A stretch of DNA of 64,000 nucleotides from Lycorma delicatula (taxonomy: Eukaryota; Arthropoda; Insecta; Hemiptera; Fulgoridae). Where the stretch lies: contig NC_134465.1 in NCBI RefSeq assembly GCF_047948215.1, forward strand, positions 17,442,022-17,506,021, given 5' to 3'. Position numbers and translations under genes: made by a program. The notes below the pieces were generated by a model. The model made no database searches. It saw only the letters and a program-made list of their open reading frames with translations, and was not told the origin of the DNA. Positions 57,261 to 64,000 of the stretch are shown one piece after another. Position 1 is the first letter of the stretch, and every line of letters begins with the position of its first letter.

Positions 57261-58340
57261 AAGATTACTCAGATCTTATGCTTTGTGAGATATGAATGCG
57301 ATAGGGACAGATCAATCAAAGAAAATATGTTCTTTTGCAAATCAATACCCGGTCATGAAACAGGACAAAATATTTTTGCTGTTTTTTGTGAAGCTATTAA
57401 AAACTATAACACAGATTTGACAAAATGTATTGCCGCTCGTAGTGATGAAAAGACGATAACAGGAAAGAATAGTGGAATTCTGAAAAGAATTAAATGATCG
57501 TTTTATACAAAGGCATAATGAACGCACTGCTTCTGGTACGAAAAATATGCAGGAAAATTACAAACAAATTCCTTATAAAGCTATAAAAATGGTAAATTTT
57601 ATTAAAAGTCGACCATTACAGAATAGGCTCTTGGGCGAAAAGAAAACATTTCTTGTTTTCCACACAAAATTCTGATGGTTATCGCGGGGAAAAGTGTTAA
57701 ACCGGTTATAGGAATCGCGAGATGAATTAATAATATTTTTCCGAAACAACAAATAATCAGTATATGTTGCTTTTGGCTTACTTAGCTGATGTATTTTGCA
57801 TTTAAACGACTTGAATGTAAATTTACAAGGACGTGATAAAAACATTTTATTAATGACAGAAACAGTTCACGGTTTCATTAAGTAGCTTGATATCTAGATT
57901 TTTCGCATTCAAAGCAAAAATTCTGATATGTTTCCACTCGCTTCGATTGTATTTAGAAAAAAATCGGTTGGGGCTGTGTCGGAGCGCACGGCTTTTGGTT
58001 TAACGTGAAACGTTACAGACCTCGGATGAAGTTCCTCCGAGCTACACACCGACGAACTTATCTGTAGAGTTAAATGGGAGAGCCACCGTCGCATTTTTTC
58101 TTAACAAAACTGAACCTCTCCAACGGTAAATTTTAGTTCCTTCATTTGGCCAACTCTACGTATAAATTGCTCGGTCTGTATATCAGCGAGTCGCTTGAAG
58201 TATATCGGATTGAAATAAAAACGAGATATTGACCGCGTACTAAATTTAATTTTAACATAAAACAGACACTAAACGGTACATGATATTTATTTCGAATAAT
58301 ATTCCACTACGATTTTGTTCAACATCGGTCTGCGATATGA

Positions 58341-58376
58341 GAAGTAAAAGACGTAAGGCCTTACGTCTTTTACTTC
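58341..58376. repeat. Perfect 36-bp palindrome
   Basis: GAAGTAAAAGACGTAAGG followed directly by its exact reverse complement, no spacer. Confidence 0.97.
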
Positions 58377-58390
58377 CCGAAGCAGAATAG

Positions 58391-58429
58391 CCTCTACCGC
58401 TGCTTATACCCAATAAGCAGCGGTAGAGG
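58391..58429. repeat. Perfect 17-bp inverted repeat, 5-nt loop
   Basis: CCTCTACCGCTGCTTAT (58391-58407) and its exact reverse complement (58413-58429), loop ACCCA. Lies 14 nt from the preceding palindrome. Confidence 0.97.
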
Positions 58430-59472
58430 TGCTCGCGCCGTCGGCGTCGTTCATGAGCGCGCCGTGCCAGCATTATAACACTCCCGAAACAGCCTCGCTC
58501 GCTCGCCACCAGAGATTGTAGTACCTGTGAGTGGTCCATAACCTCCTCTTTCCAACGATATACGTAATTTATATTTCCGGATGGCTTTTTCGCGGGCTAA
58601 GGTTGACATATTGAATGTTTATACTTTTTACACGTTTACTTTAATTTTTTACATATAAATATTGTCCAAAATACACTTATTATTATTTAAATCGATCTAT
58701 TTCGACAAATTCAACATACAAACACACGAATCACCGCGCTATCACGTCTAAGTCATGAGCTACACTAAATGGAAATGAGCGAGAGAGCCAGTTTTCGCCG
58801 ACCTGCGCTGTGACCCCTCCCCTGAAACTAATAATAGTTAGGGAGTTATAAGGCAGAACGATATAGACCTTTTCGTTACGCTACAAATTTCTGTTCTGGT
58901 ATTCGTATGTTTCGGTGCGATTTTAAAGACGTTTCAGATCAAAATTTCGATGAAGACACTATTATTCAACACAATTTGGATATAGCATGAAAATGCATAT
59001 GCGTGAACTAAAGATTCAGTTGGCGGAGTACGTCCCGGAAGATAAAAATGATTTTTCGACGAGACGGGTACTGAATCCATTTAATGAAAACATTAATTAG
59101 CGTTGCAGCTGCTAAGCTACCGGTTGAGATTCCCGACCGGCTCATCGAAATTTCTGCCGATAAAACGTTACAACTACAATTCACATCTGAAAATTTAGAT
59201 ACGTTTTGACTTACTCCTCGTCGAAGTAAATATATTTAGTCGTAAAAAATATTAATCCCTTTCGCTACGTCTTACCTGTGTGAAAAGGGTTTCTCGTCTA
59301 TGGTTGCACTAATAACTAAACAGACGAATTGTCTTGAAAACTTTTGTGTTTCTAACACAGATTCACGTATGGAGAAACTTTTAATGAAAAATGAACGCAA
59401 CTATTTCATTATTTTATTTCCTTTACATGTCTACTTATAAACTTTATTAAAATCCTACCCTACTAAACGGCA

Positions 59473-59473
<1 letters not shown>

Positions 59474-59518
<45 letters not shown>

Positions 59519-59520
59519 TG
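59474..59520. repeat. (GT)n microsatellite
   Basis: GT tract of about 42 bp plus an interrupted end. Confidence 0.95.
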
Positions 59521-59619
59521 TAAATTGTTACATAGGTAAATTAAAAAAAAAAATTTTCATTAAACACATGACTGGTTTATGCTATTCTGTATTCATTTCT
59601 GTCCTGTGCTAATGTTTGT

Positions 59620-60830
59620 TTGTCTCAGGGTCGTTCGGAAAATTTTCAGACTGACACGAGATGACAGAAGTACGACCAGATGATCTAACGATCTTAAGTT
59701 AATTCTTTAGACGGGTGCAGTGAAGTTTCAGACGTGTACGTGTATAATTGCTTTTTTGTCACTATGGAATAAAACAAACAAGTTCTGACATCTTCTGAAA
59801 AACGATTACAATCTAAGTTCAAATTGTTATACAGCGCTTTGTTTTAAAAGGTCCTAACCCTGAAAGGACATATTAAAAGAGTTTGACTCTAAAGGATCTT
59901 CCCGTTTGTTTTTAACGGTAAAACATAAATTTAAACGCGGTCGTACGTCCATTTAAAATATTGAACGCAAAATCCGCTAAGATCGACGAAATCGTCACAA
60001 AAAATCACAATGCCGTATTAAACGATCCCCGAATAAAGGTACGCGAGCTTGCTCATATCATAAGATAGACCTTGCCGACTACATTTTATATTATATTTTG
60101 AGAATGACAAAGCTTCCCGCTCGATGAATGCTACATTTGTTAACAGTCGACCAAAACACATTCGACTCAGTATTTCTTGAGGGCGTTTACTTACTTAAAC
60201 GCGGTTTCGATGAATTTCTTCGATTTTATAATAGCAGATAAAACACGGATTCACCGTTATACGTTAGAGACCAAACGGTAGGTGGGAGCAGGTGAAAGTG
60301 CGCCGCAGAAGGCAAAACGGTTCCATCGGCAGGAAAAGTCACGGCTACGGTTTTCCAGGATTCTCGTTAAACGATGGTCATAGACTACCCGGAAAAAAGA
60401 CAGGACCATTATCAAGAAGTATTAAACATAACTACTGGACCGATTGAAAGGTGTTCTTTAATCAAAAAGAAAGTGATCTTTAATCAAGATATTTTGCCTG
60501 CTCACACGTCTCGGGTTGATGCTATAAAACTCTAAGGCTTACATTTCGATGTGCTTCCGTGTGCATCAAATTTGACAGAGTGTGGTCACTCTCAGAGATT
60601 ACTTTTTCTTCCCGAATCTGGAGAAACGGCTCGCTTCATGAATACTCACTTCACGAGATTAAAACCGAAAAGATCGCTTATTTTGCAGGAGTTAGACAAA
60701 TTCCATTACATTGAGGCGACTCAAAAAGTTATTAAGTACGGCTGTACAAAAAATAAACATTCTCTAATACGGAATTTTGATACGTAAACCGAAAGGGTAA
60801 CGGTAGATAAGGTAAAAAAGACTTAAAAGT
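59620..60830 (+). pseudogene. Degenerate mariner transposase
   Basis: The TIR-like CAGGGTCGTTCGGAAAATTT lies at about 59628. On the plus strand: FKRGRTSI (about 59931), LTVDQNTFDSVF (about 60137), VPSAGKVTATVFQDSR (about 60320-60367), DYPEKRQDHYQEVLN (about 60379), KKKVIFNQDILPAHTSRVDA (about 60464-60522), then a C-terminal frame to a stop at 60785-60787 (ECGHSQRLLFLPESG...). The HQDNAPAHTS motif of mariner is visible as NQDILPAHTS, keeping the Asp. Stops and indels throughout make it inactive. This is the only clear classical mariner in the window. Confidence 0.85.
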
Positions 60831-60899
60831 TTCACCGAAAATTTCTTATGAATTTCTAAAAATCCACGTTTATAAACTTACGGTTAATGAATGCACGAT

Positions 60900-61650
60900 C
60901 CTGATCCACGAAAAGGAAGACACCCCTTGTTTTGTGTTTTTGATTGTCTTGTGACAATCTCGATTACCATATCGCTCCTTCCGTTCTTAGTATTGATAGG
61001 CTTTACCTTAGGTCATCTTTTAGACCCTCTAAACTTGACAACACATTTCAGTCATCGCTTTACGGTCTTTGTCAGTGCAGTCGATGTAAATGACTCGGAA
61101 GACATTTCCATTTGTGTATTTACACAATTTACTAGAAGCCAAATTACGGCTTCTTCCGACCTCGATCACCTACCGTAACTTACAACCCTCAACTATCAAA
61201 TTAACCGATTCGCGGAATCCCGATCCTTTCGCTTTCCTCTAACACCGAAGGTTTCACACAAAAACTATTCCCATATCTAACTTTAATTAAATTATTACTC
61301 AAATCGTTGTTCGACCGAGTGTATTAAATACCAGAAATACTCTTCTTATACCGACAAAATAAGTGTTGATCGGAATAACGACAACTTTGTCCTACAATTC
61401 AACCTACTCAAATTCTTCTTGATTTAATCAAATATCTAAGAAAAAAATCATAAATTTGATAAACTTCCGATGTAAAAATACCGATTACATTAAACTCTGC
61501 TCTGATCCGCTTTCAGAAGCGAGGTCAATACCAACATCCTCCCGCACGGCAGCTCCATCATAGAGTTCTCCACATATCCGTTCTCATCCTAACAGCGAAT
61601 ATTTCTGCTAAGCAGGGCTCGATGCTGTCGTGGCGAAGTAAGCACCCAGG
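60900..61650 (-). mobile_element. LINE tail, family G, copy 3
   Basis: Minus strand: RICGELYDGAAVREDVGIDL then ASESG (about 61505-61585), a stop, and a tail ending TGTCTTCCTTTTCGTGGATC (about 60905). The copy is more diverged than the 49890-50580 one. GC-rich sequence beyond its 5' limit (61620-61670) is unidentified. Confidence 0.7.
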
Positions 61651-61659
61651 CGGGCGCCT

Positions 61660-61930
61660 AGCTACCCGAGTTACTAATCTATCTATACTTCCTTAACAGT
61701 ATCAACCCTCCTCGGCATCAGTAGATATGAAGAATTAATTCGCAGAAAATATATACGATTCTTTTGATAAATATCATCCGAAATACGCAATTAGAAACTA
61801 GTTTATCCGAAAATTTCTCGCGACATATTTGAAGTCGGCTCGAATATTAATCAAAATATCGGGAAAGATACGCCTCTATTACTTAAAAAGGGAAAATAAA
61901 ATCCATATTTACTACATATATTAAACTTTT
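61660..61930. other. Stretch without recognised gene
   Basis: No feature recognised. Confidence 0.35.
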
Positions 61931-61934
61931 AAGG

Positions 61935-62020
61935 CGAACTTCGCGGTAGAACGGTAGCATCTCCCCTTTTATCCAAAAGGTTCTGGGTTCGAATCCCGGC
62001 CAGGTCGCTACAAAACTCTA
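61935..62020 (+). mobile_element. SINE family D, tRNA-like head
   Basis: CGCGGTAGAACGGTAGCATC and the B box GGGTTCGAATCCC. It lacks a consistent acceptor stem, so it is not called a tRNA gene. Confidence 0.65.
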
Positions 62021-62039
62021 TAATCATAAAGCGACTGTA

Positions 62040-62730
62040 ATTGAACAGTTAGCCGGAAATTTTTGTTTTCCATCTTGGATCGGCCGTATTGAATCGAACT
62101 TATTTTTTAAATATGAAGATGGAGATGCGATCTATGATTTTTTAACGTAATAAACTTTTAGTAATTATCGGTCGAATTAGCCGTTTAAAATAGAAGTTGT
62201 AAATTATTAGTGATTTTGTAATATTATTTATTATCGTGAAGGCTACTTATTATTACGCCATTAATTCGAACATTAATCGTTTAAATATCGGATGTAATTT
62301 TGAAGGTAATACGAAATAAAAAAATTAGTACGGGGCATTTTACTTGCGATTTTTCCGTTGTTACAACATTCATCGCTTGAAACTCGAAAACGAAGATATT
62401 TATGAGGAAAAGGTTTTCGCCATCGTTTTTCGCTTAAAATTTTACAGTAAAATCGTGTAACATGTCCATATTTTTCTTAAAAAAAAAAAAGTTGATTCGA
62501 TTTGGCGGACAAACATTTCAAATACACAATAAATTAGACAGCTAGGAGGTAGAGACAAACTCCTAGCTGAGTATCCCTCAGAGTAATAGCGGTGAGTTTT
62601 ATAGTGTACTTGCCAAAAAAGGATTGCTGAGGGGATATAGAGCCCTGCTTGGATTTTTCTTGTATTCTGTTATCGTTGATTCTTTTTTTTATAAATTTTG
62701 TTTTTGCTGTTTTGTTGTTCTTTTTTTTAA
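62040..62730. other. AT-rich stretch, no gene seen
   Basis: 62540-62660 contains GAGTATCCCTCAGAGTAA, recurring as GAGTATCCCTCACGC at 63060. Identity unknown. Confidence 0.35.
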
Positions 62731-62734
62731 CTTT

Positions 62735-62850
62735 CGAGACCCCCATTAGGTATTGCTTTCGAGGATGAGATGTATGACAATTTTTTTAGCGTGTGAAAAT
62801 GCCACGCCTGACCGGGATTCGAACTCGGAACTCCGGATGAAACGTATATC
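62735..62850 (-). mobile_element. SINE family D
   Basis: Minus strand: GAGTTCGAATCCCGGTCAGG, GGCATTTTCACACGC, and the tail CATCCTCGAAAGCAATACC. The head is cut by unrelated DNA at about 62845. Confidence 0.8.
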
Positions 62851-63024
62851 TTTTGTTTTGCTTTGTTTCAATGTTACTGCGTTATTATTATTCCGTGCAA
62901 TATTTTTACGTTTTGTGTTGAGCGTTGAACTCGCTTTTACCTTCTACGGGTAGGTAGTTCAGTTCCTTTGTTTAGTTAGGTCCTATCAGTCTTACTTAAG
63001 ATTCGGTGAGATGTTTTTGTTTTG

Positions 63025-63080
63025 AGTTTTGAGGTGTCTTCCCCTAAGGGGGCCTGGATGAGTATCCCTCACGCAAAATA
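63025..63080 (+). repeat. Possible family G 3' terminus
   Basis: AGGTGTCTTCCCCTAAGGGG matches the end of the 49890-50580 copy (minus strand) at 19 of 20 bases. The upstream sequence was not matched. Confidence 0.5.
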
Positions 63081-63279
63081 TGAGGCCGTTTCTCTATATT
63101 TGAATATTATCGTATATATAAAAAAAAAACTTTATTTCGGCAGGAAAGTAATAAAGGAAAGAGGAAACCCCCTTCGCTTTTAATTAACTAAAAAAGCCTG
63201 CTGTAGAACGATTAATGATAAATAATAACTTTTATGTGTGTAATAATCATATATAAATATATGATTAATTTACAAAACC

Positions 63280-63350
63280 TGATCTACATTCGAACCCGAA
63301 ATCATCCGGATAAAGGTCTATGATGCTATCACACCACCAAGGAGGTCGAA
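63280..63350 (-). mobile_element. SINE family D, tRNA-like fragment
   Basis: Minus strand CCTTGGTGGTGTGATAGCAT and the B box GGGTTCGAATGTA. Head only. Confidence 0.65.
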
Positions 63351-63519
63351 AAAACTTAATTTTATAATGAATATTTATAATTTCAATAATTAATGTATTT
63401 TCATAAACAACAGTTTTGATACGAAACAATTTTTTTTTGAAGCGGTCCCACGTTAAAGCTAAAATTATTTAAAATTTCAATATAATTATTATTCTTTAAA
63501 GAAAATATTCTTGGGATTA

Positions 63520-64000
63520 AAGACGATCATAGTATCGACATAATGATTTTTCATTAGATTAAAAAATCTGATGCGGACACCACATGACTTTCTTGTACGC
63601 CATTTAAATTACACATAGTACACCTTTTTTTTTTAATAAAAAGTACAGCGAAATTTTAATATGATCCTAAATTATAATTTTCAATTAATATTAAATAATC
63701 AGATGTTTCACCAAATCTGATGTGGACACCATATGACTTCCTTGGACGTCTATTAAATTACATACACTCGAACACATTTTTAAAAGTAATGAAATTTTAT
63801 TTCACTTTCAACTTATGATTTTTTTATTGTTATTATTGAATTATTATTTATTGTACTTTTTTTTTTTTTACTATCAGAGTTTAATAATTTAAATCGATAT
63901 ATTTAAATTAAAAGAAAAGTTTAAAAAAAAGAGATGAAGTCTGATTCGAACCGATGAGCCTTCTCCTTATAAGATACGAACATTTCACGAATTAAAATTT
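63520..64000 (-). repeat. Family C, minus-strand copy, runs off the window
   Basis: From the right edge: tRNA-like GAAGTCTGATTCGAACCGAT (63936), the AT-rich body, and two successive terminal blocks at 63730 and 63580 (GTGGACACCATATGACTTCC and GCGGACACCACATGACTTTC). TCAGAT...ATCTGA hairpins separate the two. The distal part lies outside the window. Confidence 0.75.

Larger units (their letters stand above)
58110..58900. other. Unexplained ~0.8-kb insertion inside the hAT gene
   Basis: Sequence between the two halves of the transposase. It is GC-richer than its surroundings, contains two hairpins (58341-58376 and 58391-58429), and encodes nothing recognised. No TIR/TSD pair could be fixed. Exact edges are uncertain because the flanking gene is degenerate. 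Confidence 0.5.
57270..59400 (+). pseudogene. GTF2IRD2-like hAT transposase, broken
   Basis: In order: ENMFFCKSIPGHETGQNIFA with ITGKNSGILKRIK (57330-57497), YKAIKMVNFIKSRPLQNRLL (about 57575-57635), WLSRGKVLNRL and SRDELIIFFRN (about 57675-57750), LAYLADV and DLNVNLQGRDKN (about 57775-57840), then a break. After about 58900 come ELKIQLAEYVPEDKNDFSTR with VLNPF (about 59005-59085), RLIEISADKTLQLQFTSENL (about 59138-59200), and PFATSYLCEKGFSSM (about 59257-59301). These match the catalytic region and hATC domain of GTF2IRD2/ZBED-type transposases. There are many stops and frameshifts. Confidence 0.88.

Noticed and set aside
58341..58429. Hairpins as bacterial-type terminators
   Set aside because: No T tract follows and the context is a eukaryotic transposon.
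57573..58539. Minus-strand frames of 60-95 codons
   Set aside because: They are antisense shadows of the plus-strand hAT transposase, or run through palindromes.
12700..63350. Several tRNA-like segments (B box GGTTCGAATCC) as tRNA genes
   Set aside because: They lack complementary acceptor stems, are followed by shared SINE tails, and occur as multiple diverged copies.

Overview
This 64 kb window is AT-rich eukaryotic DNA, almost certainly from an arthropod and most likely an insect. The transposon families are typical of insects: I-type, RTE-like and R1-like LINEs, IS630/Tc1/mariner transposases, GTF2IRD2/ZBED-type hAT transposases and tRNA-derived SINEs. A hemipteran is my guess, not shown by the sequence. 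I found no convincing host protein-coding gene, no rRNA and no functional tRNA. The window reads as an intergenic or heterochromatin-like transposon graveyard with one young, apparently intact element.

Layout. 1-7.2 kb: a non-autonomous hAT element (106-7199) split by a full-length I-clade LINE (737-6761). The LINE has two open ORFs, a poly(A) tail, a 13-bp target-site duplication (TSD), and two covarying stem-loops in its 3' UTR. 7.2-20.4 kb: RTE-like reverse-transcriptase tails (7.9 and 17 kb), decayed IS630/mariner transposases (9.4, 16.5, 19.5 kb), a 5'-truncated LINE with a 15-bp TSD (11.56 kb), dispersed AT-rich families, and a clean 397-bp MITE with an 8-bp TSD (19.0 kb). 20.5-22 kb: a second hAT copy carrying a SINE and a 335-bp foldback MITE. 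22-35 kb: microsatellites, a large dispersed repeat (family B), a TA-flanked mariner-type MITE (26.3 kb), a tandem-repeat coding remnant (28.7 kb), and two RTE-like fragments. 35-42.6 kb: a mariner-like element with recognisable terminal inverted repeats (TIRs) and a nested SINE, a deleted hAT with transposase C-terminus, a mariner-like pseudogene with a perfect 38-bp palindrome, and a third hAT copy that preserves the empty LINE target site. 43-64 kb: hAT remnants (45 and 57-59 kb), an R1-like LINE tail with a 13-bp TSD (47.9 kb), three related LINE tails (family G), a SINE cluster (50.6-55 kb), a degenerate true mariner (59.6 kb), and family C at the right edge.

How it fits together. Nested insertions, TSDs and paralogous empty sites give a relative history: the hAT family inserted first, then SINEs and MITEs into it, and most recently the I-clade LINE. 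The autonomous LINEs could supply enzymes for the SINEs, and the hAT and mariner transposases could have moved the MITEs; these pairings are inferred. Several perfect foldbacks unrelated to transposon ends recur in the window and suggest repeated template switching.
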